NCBI GenBank assembly: GCA_037783415.1
Contig: JAZGTN010000177.1
Location: 372,001-436,000 of the forward strand
DNA: 64,000 nucleotides
Direction: 5' to 3'
DNA from: Leptasterias polaris
Lineage: Eukaryota > Echinodermata > Asteroidea > Forcipulatida > Asteriidae
Position 1 is the stretch's first letter, and every line of letters begins with the position of its first letter. Both the position numbers and the translations under genes were made by a program. Below, piece by piece: positions 11,201-26,200 of this stretch. The notes under the pieces were generated by a model that was given only the letters and a program-made list of their open reading frames with translations, searched no databases and had not been told where the DNA came from.

Positions 11201-14200
11201 CCAGACTTGCCATCAGTAGGAAGTATCCCGATGTGTCAGATGTTGCAGGGACAAGTTGCATCTGCATTCAGGCTTATTTTTCCTGCAGTTTCTGGGCACT
11301 TCTGTTCGACTTGTGTGGATAATATTGACCAAAATAAGCAACTTAAAAATTTCCATTTTGTTGTTACATGTACATGTACATGTACAGTATTTGTTTTTGA
11401 TTTTTTAAGGTGCTTGGGCTCCTTTTTTGTTTTTGTCCAAGTTTTTATTGATATAAAAAAAAAAAAAAATTGTTTACGCCTCTTGTTTTTGTCATTTTTT
11501 TTTCTCTTCTGGATTTTCTTCTTTTTAAAAAGCTATTTAACAATGCTTCAAACATGTGACCCAACTTGCCTTTTGGGGGATAAATTATGCATGAAATTAC
11601 ATTTTCTTCATTACCTTTATAAACATACCAGTGATGATGTCACCAAAAATACGCAGTGCCCTATTATGACAAGTTAAAACTGTCTTGATTTTCAAATCAA
11701 ACTTTCTTGAACCCAAATTTCTTTATTAACTGATAGATAATATCAATAAAAGCTTAAATGTTAAATGTAAACAAAATCAACCATTACATAAGGAAGTTAT
11801 GTTAACAAGAATGTGTGATCAGAAAAACAAATGTTACAGTGTCCCTGAAAGACCACCTTGTCACACTGCCACTGTGGTATTCCTTCAAACTCTTCTCTGC
11901 AGCATAACTTCAAAATGAAACTGAGCTAAACCTTGAAATCAATCAGACAATTGAACCTCAATCAAGATAGCACCTGAACAATGACATTATGATAGCATCA
12001 TTAGAAATAAAGTTTGATGTTTGAAAAAAATTATAACTCCTGAACCATTAACTGGATTTTTACAATCTATACAACATCGTAAAGGTCTTTATAAACTAAA
12101 CACAGATATGACCCCAATTTGACATTGTCTTTCTAAATTTATAGGTTTTTCCTTTATCTTCTTCTTATAACCATCAAACCTTCTGTGCAGCATAACTCAA
12201 GATTGAAACTGAATTGAGCCTTGAAACTCATCAGACAATTGAAAGTTGTCATGATTTCATAATGATGTCAGCAGGTATCACATTCTCCTAAAATCAACAG
12301 GGATTTTCTATTCTAGTAAGAAAATACTCACTTCTGATACCTACAAATGCATTTACAATGCGCATACACAAGCATCTCCTCTGAACAAAAACAAAGCATG
12401 ACTTCTTAGCACTGCACATCCCGAGTGTATACACAAAATATCTTGTTTTTCTTTTTCTTTTTCATACGTGGGTATCCCTGAACTCCATTTTTAGGAGGAA
12501 TGGTATTGAAGGCGAGTATTTTCTTGCTTGACTGGAAAGTCCCTCTGGATTTGGGGAAATTCTATTGCAGAAAATATGTCTCCTCCGATATTTTCTAAGG
12601 AGATGCTATTTGCATGTCGGTGGCTGTTTGTGAACCTGAGATGTTTTTGCGCCGATAACGGTTTTTCTTAAGCTAATAGAGTGGGCATAACCAAAGAAGA
12701 TGCTATTAAAATATGTAGTGGCTATTTGTGAACCTGAAACGCATTTCACACCATTAGCAGTTTGCCTGGTCAGGTTGAGGCTGGTTGGTTTTTGTATGGT
12801 TGACTTGTAGGACCCAAGTGGCTGAGCAGGAGCAGGCTCAGGTGTTGTTGTAGATGTCACATTTATGGCCTCAACAATCCACTGAGCAAGAGTTGTGAGT
12901 GATTGTTGTGTCACTGCACGGCCCCTTTGTATGATCAATGTACAACTTTAGAAAGTGGACAGGGCACCAATATTTATGGGAAGAAAATATCTAGAGGTAA
13001 ACAATTTGGAGATTGGTTCTTGGTTAAGAAGCAAATTTTGTGGAATTAGCCGAACACCTGTGGTCAAACACCTGGTTCCCTAGTGCAAGTTGCCCTGATT
13101 CTATGGACCCTTTGAGAGTGCATCTGGAATAATGTTCACTCTCCAAGACAGGTGCTTTGCTTGTAGTGAGTAGATCTGACAAGGAATGCACCAATTGAAT
13201 GTTTACATGCAAAGAAAAGGCGAGTGGGTACCCCCTTGGCGATTAAGGAAGAAAACTACTGTGGAATTGTGAGTTTTTATTCAGACTGTACAGTTTATGA
13301 CCCCACTGTCATATGCTGAAGAGCCTTTTGGACTGCTAGTTTTATTAGGTTGATATGTAGTATCTTTTCTGTGGGTGACCAAGGATCAGGGAGTTGCCTT
13401 TATTTTCTGCTAATGTCCGGACCATGTCAAATTAGAAGTTAACAAATGTTTTAAAGGAAACAAAAGCTTAAAATTATAAGGAGTCGTTATTAAATTTAAA
13501 AACAAATTAATCTTGTTGTTTTCCTGTGGATTTTTTTCACAGGTGCTTTTCTTTGTTTGTTATACATTTCTTCTATTCGTTTATTTATATTTGAAGTTGG
13601 TTTCTTTAATCTTCAATGATCTGACGTGCCAAACATCTTCGCATGTAAGTTTGGCTATGATTATACTGTCTCACACATTTTTTATGAGTTATTTGTCCAA
13701 TATTTTGCTGAGGCACTTCTAGCAGCAGATCACCCCTCCACTGTTGTAGATTCATTCCTGTTCTATGTGCTGCTTCCCGGTCACCTAATTGTTGCTGCCA
13801 TTCTGGGAGAGCCAGATCTCTCTTCATGCCAGCTTTGAATGACGAATGGGCCATTTCAGGAAGAGTGAATATGGTGGGGTGTCGTGGCCGAGCGGATAAG
13901 AACACCAAACTCAAGCTCTGGTGTTTCTGTTCAGCAGAGTGTGGGTTCGAGTCCCGGTCGTGACACTTGTGTCCTTGAGCAAGGCACTTAACTATAATTG
14001 TTCTCTCCACCCAGGGGTAACATGGGTACCTGTGAGGGCAGAGATGGTTCTTGTGATTGATTTAGCTTAGTAGCGCATATTTGTTGCACAGGCTGTATAC
14101 TCCCCAGGGAGCTGAGATGGTTTAAGGAATGAAATAATGGCCCAGTGACCAGGAGTAATAATGTTGGAAGTGCTTTGGAACGCCCTTCGGGTGTGAAAAG

Positions 14201-17200
14201 CGCTATATAAACATTGGTTGTTATTATTATTATTAGTCATTTCAACTGGATCTGCTGGTTGATTCCTGCTGGGAGCTGGGCATGCACATGGGGTCTGGCA
14301 TTGTCGTACACAAGAAAGATTGGTGCATCTCCTGGGAACATGTTTTCACACTCACGGGCTGTTTCGACCAGAAACTCTTCAAATCTTTCTCTTGTAACAG
14401 TCTCAAATGCTATCCGGTGGTTTACACGGCCAGTCTCCCCTGAAACAGCAAATGTCATGTTACAGTTGCGTCCACTTTGAGCGTGTACAATGCGCCTTGC
14501 CGGGATACCGCGAGGTGCTCTACCAAAAGAGCGCCTTGTCCATATGTTGTAGGCAGTTTCATCAATGAATACGCAGTGGCCGACAACTCCATACTACATG
14601 AACCACTGCGTGTACTCTACTCGCATATCGAGTACCCTTGGCGAGTTGCGGGCATTAGGCACATCCTCTGAAAATTAAGGGTCATGAGCATGCTGTCTAG
14701 GGTTCTGCCAATGGTACTGGGAGACACAGTTGGTTTGTCTGGTAGCGAATGTTTGAGCTCATCTTTCATGTGTTTCATTGTTAGATGTGGGTTGTCATCC
14801 AGTAATCGCTCAAGCTCATCTCGCATTTACTGATCTATCTTGGTGTTGTGTGCTCCCCCAGTCGGCAACTTTTCGTGACGACCGGTACGCAAATAATGTT
14901 ATGTTGCCACTATTGACATTGCAGTAGATCTCTTGATGCCAAGAGTGTTTGCATGCTAATTGTAGGTAGTCAGCCTGGTTATTCTCGAATGCTTCAAAGA
15001 GTCTCTCCCTATCTACATTATTCACTGCTCTGTACCGATCACGGGCAGCCATCTTTTCTTACAAAATTGTTTCGGCCTATACTTGGAGATAACGCCAAAC
15101 TAGTGTACAAATGAGTTTTCCCTCAAAGTATCTGCCTTTATACAGGCAACTACGAATCAGAAAGCACATAACATAGAATTTGAATTTGAATTCAACCATT
15201 TTGAAAATGTTTGCTCATTAATGAAATTGAATGGTTGACCAGCTCTTGCTGCTGGCTTTTACGAAATTGAATGAGTCTTGCGTTCTAATGAAATTGACTG
15301 ATCTTATTTGACCAGTGAATGCTAAACTGGTGAAATTGAATGACTCCTTTTGACTGTTGAATGCTGATTCAACGGAGCATTCGTTTAAAACGAAATTGAA
15401 TGAGCCAGGAGTTAAAATGAATGGATTTTTGTTGGTCGGGAAAACCTATACTTTGTTGACTCAGTGAAATTAAGTCATCTTTCAGGAAAACCATTATTCA
15501 AAACTGTTACTCTATAACAAAAAATAACTCTACCAGTAATAAGAACTCTACCAGTAATAAGAACTCTACCAGTAATAAGAACTCTACCAGTAATAAGAAC
15601 TCTACCAGTAATAAGAACTCTACCAGTAATAAGAACTCTACCAGTAATAAGAACTCTACCAGTAATAAGAACTCTACCAGTAATAAGAACTCTACCAGTA
15701 ATAAGAACTCTACCAGTAATAAGAACTCTACCAGTAATAAGAACTCTACCAGTAATAAGAACTCTACCAGTAATAAGAACTCTACCAGTAATAAGAACTC
15801 TACCAGTAATAAGAACTCTACCAGTAATAAGAACTCTACCAGTAATAAGAACTCTACCAGTAATAAGAACTCTACCAGTAATAAGAACTCTACCAGTAAT
15901 AAGAACTCTACCAGTAATAAGAACTCTACCAGTAATAAGAACTCTACCAGTAATAAGAACTCTACCAGTAATAAGAACTCTACCAGTAATAAGAACTCTA
16001 CCAGTAATAAGAACTCTACCAGTAATAAGAACTCTACCAGTAATAAGAACTCTACCAGTAATAAGAACTCTACCAGTAATAAGAACTCTACCAGTAATAA
16101 GAACTCTACCAGTAATAAGAACTCTACCAGTAATAAGAACTCTACCAGTAATAAGAACTCTACCAGTAATAAGAACTCTACCAGTAATAAGAACTCTACC
16201 AGTAATAAGAACTCTACCAGTAATAAGAACTCTACCAGTAATAAGAACTCTACCAGTAATAAGAACTCTACCAGTAATAAGAACTCTACCAGTAATAAGA
16301 ACTCTACCAGTAATAAGAACTCTACCAGTAATAAGAACTCTACCAGTAATAAGAACTCTACCAGTAATAAGAACTCTACCAGTAATAAGAACTCTACCAG
16401 TAATAAGAACTCTACCAGTAATAAGAACTCTACCAGTAATAAGAACTCTACCAGTAATAAGAACTCTACCAGTAATAAGAACTCTACCAGTAATAAGAAC
16501 TCTACCAGTAATAAGAACTCTACCAGTAATAAGAACTCTACCAGTAATAAGAACTCTACCAGTAATAAGAACTCTACCAGTAATAAGAACTCTACCAGTA
16601 ATAAGAACTCTACCAGTAATAAGAACTCTACCAGTAATAAGAACTCTACCAGTAATAAGAACTCTACCAGTAATAAGAACTCTACCAGTAATAAGAACTC
16701 TACCAGTAATAAGAACTCTACCAGTAATAAGAACTCTACCAGTAATAAGAACTCTACCAGTAATAAGAACTCTACCAGTAATAAGAACTCTACCAGTAAT
16801 AAGAACTCTACCAGTAATAAGAACTCTACCAGTAATAAGAACTCTACCAGTAATAAGAACTCTACCAGTAATAAGAACTCTACCAGTAATAAGAACTCTA
16901 CCAGTAATAAGAACTCTACCAGTAATAAGAACTCTACCAGTAATAAGAACTCTACCAGTAATAAGAACTCTACCAGTAATAAGAACTCTACCAGTAATAA
17001 GAACTCTACCAGTAATAAGAACTCTACCAGTAATAAGAACTCTACCAGTAATAAGAACTCTACCAGTAATAAGAACTCTACCAGTAATAAGAACTCTACC
17101 AGTAATAAGAACTCTACCAGTAATAAGAACTCTACCAGTAATAAGAACTCTACCAGTAATAAGAACTCTACCAGTAATAAGAACTCTACCAGTAATAAGA

Positions 17201-20200
17201 ACTCTACCAGTAATAAGAACTCTACCAGTAATAAGAACTCTACCAGTAATAAGAACTCTACCAGTAATAAGAACTCTACCAGTAATAAGAACTCTACCAG
17301 TAATAAGAACTCTACCAGTAATAAGAACTCTACCAGTAATAAGAACTCTACCAGTAATAAGAACTCTACCAGTAATAAGAACTCTACCAGTAATAAGAAC
17401 TCTACCAGTAATAAGAACTCTACCAGTAATAAGAACTCTACCAGTAATAAGAACTCTACCAGTAATAAGAACTCTACCAGTAATAAGAACTCTACCAGTA
17501 ATAAGAACTCTACCAGTAATAAGAACTCTACCAGTAATAAGAACTCTACCAGTAATAAGAACTCTACCAGTAATAAGAACTCTACCAGTAATAAGAACTC
17601 TACCAGTAATAAGAACTCTACCAGTAATAAGAACTCTACCAGTAATAAGAACTCTACCAGTAATAAGAACTCTACCAGTAATAAGAACTCTACCAGTAAT
17701 AAGAACTCTACCAGTAATAAGAACTCTACCAGTAATAAGAACTCTACCAGTAATAAGAACTCTACCAGTAATAAGAACTCTACCAGTAATAAGAACTCTA
17801 CCAGTAATAAGAACTCTACCAGTAATAAGAACTCTACCAGTAATAAGAACTCTACCAGTAATAAGAACTCTACCAGTAATAAGAACTCTACCAGTAATAA
17901 GAACTCTACCAGTAATAAGAACTCTACCAGTAATAAGAACTCTACCAGTAATAAGAACTCTACCAGTAATAAGAACTCTACCAGTAATAAGAACTCTACC
18001 AGTAATAAGAACTCTACCAGTAATAAGAACTCTACCAGTAATAAGAACTCTACTAGTAATAATACTGATAATAGTAATGGTTGACACCCCCAGAAATCGT
18101 ACAAAATAGAGTCACCACATAGCATGATGAGTAGGCCCGAAGAGAGGGTCCTCTTTGGTTGAGAAAACATTTACAGAAAATTACCTGTTGGCTATCAAAC
18201 ATGCAATAGTATTACTATTTGGATAAGTGAAAGAAGTAGACTCATATATATATATTTTTAGAATAAGCTGAAAAGAAAGACATTTTGAACAGCCAATTTA
18301 TCACAATTGGGTTATCCTTTTGCGATTGATTTTAAATGATCTCTCAGTAACCTCATTTCATACCTTTTCCATGAGTTTGGAAGAAAGGACATTCAGTGCA
18401 TTCAAAAATACTTTCTTGCAAAGCTCTTCCAGCTCTTCAAGACATGCAAGTAAAGAAGCTTCCTTCCCAAGTAACTGCCTGAACAAAATCAAAATATCAA
18501 AGGTTATACTTTCTTTTATGAATACAAAAAAAACCCTTAGATTTGAACTAGAATCTGATCAGTCTTGAACTTTGCAAATGAAATAATTTTTGTACTTCAA
18601 TTACAGATCCGTGGCAGAGTTACGTAGTTTGAAAATAGGTGTGAGAGATTATCGGCATGTTGTCTACAGTTATTTTCATATCACATCTAACCCTCCATCA
18701 ACATGATGCATCATTTACAGATCATGATTTGATGTGCCCCGACCATTGCATAAAATGGTTTGCCATTAATATACAAATGCATTGGTATCCTGTTTGTTTT
18801 GATTGAACCATAACTAAAATCCGCTGTTAAAACATAATGTTGAGTAACAAATGTTTGACTTTTAAGTGATTTACTTTGTCCAAGAATAGGACAAAATTAA
18901 ACTTTAGATGCTCATTTCTATTAACCGTTGCAAGGCAGCAAAAGGAAGAACAAAACCTTTCAAATAAGTATTTTTTTTCAAAATTATTTTTCTTACCCTA
19001 TTGTGTATGAGTAGAACTTGAGCAGATTGGTGAGTTTGTAAAGAAGCACTGTTGCAGGTTCTGCAACTATTACCTGTTCCACTCTCACCTGCAAAAACAA
19101 TGGCACAACAAAATGTGATTACTGGATCTTCAAGACACCAAAAGGATACAGATTTTAGACCCGAAGGATCTGTGTAGTGCTTGAAAAGATATAATAGACT
19201 TACTTCAATTAATCCACTAAGGTCATATATAAGCATGTCCAAACTAACAATTTCCTGTTTTTCAAAAGTAATCCTCATTTCTTTAAACAAAAATGAAGAA
19301 AACTGGGTTTTTTATTTTCCAGAAATTTTCACTGAAAACAGGAATTTTAAACAAAAGAAAAAAACCCACAGTACTGCATGGTTATATGTTGATGACAGTT
19401 TAGAAATGTTTAGCCCCAGATAAACTAAGTACATGTAGTGTTCACCGTTTTAAATTGTAATAGAGTGGTTAATATGCAGTGTAAGATAGTCTCCTCGGCA
19501 TAACACTTTCCTTACAACAGGCTCATTCATACATGTAGGTAACTGTATCATTCATACATGTAGGTAACTGTAGACAACTTACATGTAGATCACACACAAA
19601 ATACCTCAAGACTAAACAGAAAGGCCATTTGTTAAAACATCTGTAGTTTTTGCCCATGTTTACCATTGATAGCAAAGCTCACAAACATGCCTTGCATGGA
19701 TGGCTGGATCGCAATGGGCACAGCTGCAGGCATGCCATCCGGTCTTTTGGGAAAGACCTATGGCTTTCAAGTAAATGGGGCAATACAAATTTAAAGTTCC
19801 TAATTCCAAAAATAAGAAAAATTGAGTATTATAATTATACAGTGTAGATCTATTTGATTAAGTTCTACCCTTGTTAAAAACAAAGCTTGAGTTTTTAATC
19901 AATACTCACTGACATCACTGACACTGACATTGTGTAGCCACAATAATACAATGATCAAGCAATCATTTATTACCAAGATCCTCATAATATACACATTGAA
20001 ATTCAATTTCCATCTTTATTAATAACTTTGATCTACAAATTAAATGTATGTCCACTTCTGTTATTGAGTTACAAACAGTTGAAAACAGTCAGAGTTTAAT
20101 TTGGTCCAGTAATGAGGCCTTTACTGCCATGAGCAAAATTAGTATAATGATCACAATGACTAGAAACTGTTGAAAGATCACAGTGGGTGTTTTTCAATAG

Positions 20201-23200
20201 TAGGATATTTGATAACATGGCCGGCTGGATCACAAAATAGACACAAATCATGGAGATATTTGTAAATTGTGTTTGATGTGTTCTAGTTTTGGTTTTATTT
20301 CATTATTATAACATTTTAAATTGGTAAAAAACATACATTTTCTCCTGGAATTTGTTCTTTCTTTCTTATTTTCATTTTAAGTTAAGGGTCCTGCAGTAAA
20401 TTGAGGTTTTTGTTGTTGAGGGGCCTGACAATGAAACTGGTCAAATTTGGGGGTAATAGACGTTTATATTCTACCTTTGGACGATCTTTCTAGTCATGCA
20501 CTCGAGTCAATACTTTTTATATTACGGACCCAATAATCTCCCAAAGAGGCCGAAGTTTCAAGGTGGAAAAGGAAAAAAACCAGCAAGAGATGAGGGGAGG
20601 ATGGGGGGAATTCGAAGATCAGCAGGAAGGAGGGGTGGGGAGGAATAAGAAGAGAAAGAGGAATTAGGAAGGGATGAATAAAACAAAATAAAAAAATTTA
20701 AACAGAGAAGAGGTATTAGAAGAATAGAGGAAATAAAATAGAACAAGGAAAGGAAGACCAATAGAAATAGGAAGGGAATTAGAAAAATGGAAAGAAAAGA
20801 AATTAGAAGGGGAGGAAGAGAAATAAGAACAACAAGAGGAAGATAAATTAAAAGAAGAACAAAAGGAAACGGAGTTAGAAATAGAGGAAGAGGAATTAGA
20901 AGAAGACGTAGAGAAACTAAAAGAAGAAAAAAAAATGCTGATAAATAAAAAGAAGTTAGAAATAGAGGAAGAGGAAGAGAAACTAGTAAAAGAAGAAGAA
21001 GAGGAACTAGTAAAAGAAGAAGAAGAGGAACTAGTAAAAGAAGAAGAAGAGGAAGAGAAATTAAAAGAACTAGTTTTAGTGTTTGTGAAAACAAACACTA
21101 GGTGTTCGGGTATCAGTGAGGTCAGTGTTGTGTTAATGTGTGAACTATTTGATGAAAAGATTGTTGATACTTTTGAAATTTCAAAGAAAGTAAAATGTAA
21201 ATCTGTTACGTTTATACCCTAGTTTACACGAGAAATAATTGCTCACGTTACTACATAAGACTGCATTGACCTCTAAATAGAAGGTGTATTAAGTGAACAT
21301 CTACATGTATGACCTTTTTCATGTAAAATAGTAATAAACTGAATTGATGCGCATTTGATAGTGCCCTAACTGCGTAGTCTCTAACACAGAATGGACTAAT
21401 TTAAATATCCATTATATTTGGATATTTCAAAGTCACACTTCCAGGGGTTACAATCGAGCAAGGCAATCTGGGAAAGAAAAAGAAAAATGGCGCGGCAAGT
21501 TCTTACACCACTGGGAACGAGGTATTATGTCTGTGGGAAAACAACACTAGTTATAGCGCCCTCTATATTTATTCAATACAAACGTATATACAGTGTAATC
21601 CAAACGTTGGTACTGATTGTGTGTACACGCAAACACCACGGTCTTGGAACTAAGACTAGGAGCAAAGACTTGCAACGAGAACAAATTGTAAAAAAAAAAG
21701 CCAAAACGTTATGTTGTCTTTTCGTCTTAAGGTTCTTTTTCGATCGCGCGACAAATGGAAACAACACCTTTTCCCCCATAGATACTGTTTAACTCCATGG
21801 ATTTTGTTCCAATCTCCCCAAAACATTTGATGTGATATTACATGTATATGGGGTCACATTCTATTGTAGCGTTCGTTGGGGTTTTAAAGACATTTCCGAT
21901 GATGAAGGCCTATAGATTGTAAACATTCAATTTATGGTTCAGGAGTTATGATCTTTTCCGTTACCAACTGTTGAAGCGCCTTGAGCGTCACTGAGTGACG
22001 AATATGAGAAGCCACTATTATTATTATCAAACCAAGTTCCGATTTCAACCAGAAGACAAGGTCAAATTGGGTCACACTGTGTATTGTCTGTTAGGTTTTT
22101 GAATACCTTTCTGATGAAATATAGATTACAAAAATACAATGTCTGGTTCAGGAGTTATGTTTGATTTAATAAAAAATTCTAACCTAAAATATTACTAGCC
22201 ATGGTCGTTGTCTAACAGTACATCAAGTTTGAACTCAGTCGGCTGTTTGGTTTAGTAGATACTTGGCTTCAAAAAGTGCACCTTTAAGGGCCTTACCACG
22301 TGACACATGAAGACGTCATAAATTAATATAAAGGTCATTATGTTTACCAATTTTGAAAAGATTCTCCTAAACTTTGCCACACATCTAATAAAAGTGTGTT
22401 TTGAACAGTTTTCAACCTGCCGATAGAGGGCGTTTTTGAATTGTGTGACGTCACTGTCCTATTTTTTTAAACCAGACAATTGCCAGACTACAACATCGTT
22501 AAAAACAACTATAAAAATTGCCACTTTTGAATTACAGCCACTTCAGGTTTCGACAGAAAGTAGATGTCATGTGAGGTCATGCCCCAGACAAAATATAAAG
22601 ACTTATATGACCTTTGTGTGATCCCGCAAAAAGCAACCACCGGCCTCCTACATGTATTAGTAGTTTGATACAGATTTTCTAAGATTTAATTATTTGATGC
22701 TTAAAAGCCTTGTAATTTGACACCCGATGACGTCAATGATTAACTGACGTCCTTATAATGAGGTTCAAGTTTGTGCCAAGTTTCAAGGTTAAATTCAATT
22801 TCAATATTGAGTTATTATCTGGAGATGAGTTGAAGGGGATGAAGAAGAAAAATTTAAAAAAATTAAAATAAAAAAAAAGTTGAAAAATAACGATAGGTGT
22901 TCGGCTATTGCCCAAACACCTTATGAGAGGAAAAGAAATTAAGAAATAGAGGAAGAGCAATTAGAAGAAGAGGAAGAGAAACTAGAAGAAGGAGAGGAAA
23001 AGGAATTAGAAGAAGAGGAAGAGGAACTACAAGAAGAAGAAGAGAAAGAGAAATTACAAGAAGAATGAGAGGAAAATGAATTCGAAATAGAGGAAGAGAA
23101 ATTGGAAGAAGAGGACTTTTTTGGAGCTTTTCAGTGAAATCTTTACTTCGAATCAAAGATTATGTCACTTATAATACATAATTACAAGGTAATGATTAAA

Positions 23201-26200
23201 ATTGTAAGAGCAATAAAGACAATAAGCATACAGTAGAGTGATGAAAGAGCCAGACACTCTTTGGCAAGGGCAGAAACCTTCACTCACAAAGTGCAAGACT
23301 CCCTTACACTAAACCAGATACAGAAGGAAGAAATTTTTAAGTATTTAAGATGGCGATATATTAAAGGAAGATTTCTTGAGACACCGGGCAAGGTAATTGC
23401 AAAGGATTTTGTGTTGTAGGTGACTGCGACAAATGAATAAATGTCCAGTACAGGTCAAAGTTGAGTTGGAGATTGGGAAAAATGGGATGAAGAAGTGAGT
23501 GGATCCTTAACAGAGAGAATGGAAGATTGAAAACATGGTTGATCGAGTCCAGTGGTATATCATGTGAGCTCCAGATGTGTTCCAAGCATGCAAAAGCTCA
23601 CCATAGAAGCGATGAAGGTTTGTAAAAAATTTGGACAAAGTGTGAGTAAGGAAGAGTTTGAAGTCGAGATTGAGATTCATCATGTTCATGTGTCTGTGAA
23701 GATTGTGCATTTTTATGGTGTGTGCGGGATGTGGACAGAGATTGAGACAACGTTGGATGAGACAGAGTCTTAAAGTGAGCATGCATGCTTGGAGGCAAGC
23801 TAGACCTAGACCTCCCCTCTCAGGTTTCAATAAAGAAGGTTTTTCTTAAGGAGGTGCCTCTCGCTGGACTGAACAAAATTACTGAGCATATCCTGGAGTT
23901 CACTTGGGGAGGGGGTGGTGAGAAAGGATGGCTAAACAGCGGAAAGTTGTTGATGTTTGAGGCCGTAATTTCATTAGCAATGAGAACTTTGTCTTCGTAT
24001 GAGAGACAGCCTGCAATGCCTTTCCAGCATGAAAGGCTGTCGGAGAGTTTGTTTTACAGACGATCTGGTTTTGTTCGAGGTAGCAATTGGTACTTCCTTA
24101 GTGAACTCAATGAAAGGGAAGTCCCTTGTTATTCTGGGAGAAGTTGAGGGGCTTGTCGGTTCTGCCAGTCAAGGACCCGACCCAAAGGCCCAAGATTTTT
24201 GGTAATTGAGGCAGGCAGCAGAGGATTTGTTGAGAAGTTTATACACACCATCTACAGTACATGTACATTATTAAAACCAGAATTGGTGGTGACAAAGATT
24301 GTAACGTGTCTGCATAGGACGAGACCTGGCAATATATTTAGGTTCCAGGGAGAGGGAACTCATTGGTGCTCAAATGATTTCTCAATGGCAATTGGAGTAT
24401 AACAGTCCAAAGAGCAAGCAGCCTTGGCAGATACCTTTAACTGCTGTGGAGGAGGCGGTAAGTGTACCACCCACCTTCAGAAGGCTCTTGGCACTATTAA
24501 TATGGAGTAGTTGTATGTACATGTACATTTTGTAAGATATGTATCGTTCAAGTAGGGTCAAGAATAAAACAAATATGTCCTATTGGTTATCCCTCTATTA
24601 TGGCACAAAGATTATGAATTTAAATTTGTTTAGTTTAGTAGACATGAATTTGTGTACATAGGAAACTTGTATTTGATGTATTTGAACCCCGATGATGTAA
24701 TAATGATGTAACCTGTTTTATGAACTAAAGTTAGTTGTTAGCTACTATACACACTACATTTTATAAATACGGGGGGGGGGGGGGGGAGGGCTGTTCTAAC
24801 GCAGGGTAAAATCAGCAAACTAATACATACTGAAAGTGAACCACTCATTGATAATTTCATACACAGAAACCTTTTCAAATTCTAAACTATTGGCTGCAGA
24901 CCTAAAAACATGTTTGAATGTCAAAATTAGGTCATCATTGTGCATGAAATGAAGAAAAAACAAGAAGTGTTCATCAGGGCATTGCCCTGAACACCCCAAA
25001 AATTGAACAAAAACATGCCTTGGTGCCCCCTTACATGGATGACTGCCTCCATTCACAAGATGCTATCCAATGGACTGCAAGATCACACCATTGTGTTGCC
25101 AGATATAGTGACAACTTCTTTGACTATCAGCAAGCTTAATCAACAACAATGGACATCTCCTACTGTACATGGAAATGTAGGAAAAGGTTTGGAAATGTAG
25201 GAAAAGGTTTGGAAATGCATCAGTCTGCTATTATTCAAACTGTGTAGCCACCTTTAACATTGATCTGTGTCAGGAGATGTGGAACCCAGCCCTGGTCCAG
25301 TAAATCAGACAGCTGATTCTACATCTGATTCTATATCTTCCGATGATCTTCCAAGACTGAACATTTATCATCAGAATTTAAGAAGTCTTAACAACAAATT
25401 AGACATCTTCCATAGTGTTTTAGTAAGCAGCCTTTTTCCATTTGGTCAGTCTTTAACTGAAACCTGGTTATCAGCAGAGGTAGCAAATGCATAAATATCA
25501 ATTCCTGATTGTACAGTGTTTCGCAAAGACAGATTGACTGGTAGAGGTGGTGGTGTTCTACTTGGTTGGATAAAATTATGCAACCGTAGTAAAATATTGG
25601 TATATGTGTGTCTACAGGCCCCCAGGTAGTGGCATTCAACAACTAACAATCTTGCTGACTGTCTTACTAATGTATCTCGTGAGTACAGCATCATATGTCT
25701 CATGGGGGACTTCAATCTACCCATCCTGCAATGGAGTTTAGTCACTCAGTTAACAGACCCAAGCTCTGTCATTGATGACATGTTTGTGGATGCTAATATG
25801 GGTGCCCACAATTTATATCAACTGAACTTTAACCAAACTAGAGGTGAAAGAATACTTGATCTTGTAATATGTTCAGAGAATCTAAATGCTACTTCAGATC
25901 TAGAAACAAGTATTTTTTTTACTGTGAACTGGGTATATCACTAAACATTATTCCTTCACTGGCAAAACAACCAACATCAAAGAGACAAAACTACAACTTT
26001 CGCAAGGCAGACCTGAATGATCTACATAGAACTCTAGAATGTATCCCTTGGTGTATACTGGAGGCAACGGATAGCTGCGATGAAGCCACATCACTTTCAA
26101 GCGAGCAAGATCAACATTCAAGCAGCTTTCTAGAGAGAAATATGCCGAATATCTATACAATGACAGGAGACTTGGGAAGAAATCCAAAACGTTTTTGGAG

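Noticed and set aside
13881..13960. A tRNA gene
   Set aside because: A and B boxes are present but the cloverleaf is degenerate and the sequence continues into a SINE body with an (ATT)n tail and target duplication.
15526..18063. A CRISPR array
   Set aside because: Contiguous 18-bp units without spacers in animal DNA.
15475..18170. Two very long minus-strand frames (870 and 887 codons) of repeated LITGRV and LLLVEF
   Set aside because: They are two readings of the same 18-bp minisatellite, whose length keeps frames open. No real protein signal outside the array.
20558..21222. Ser/Phe-rich, Leu-rich and Glu/Lys-rich open frames
   Set aside because: Purine microsatellite; composition alone explains them.
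23999..24205. Plus-strand frame containing [11 protein letters not shown], resembling an RT YADD motif
   Set aside because: The surrounding RT motifs are on the opposite strand, and the plus-strand flanks have no RT character.
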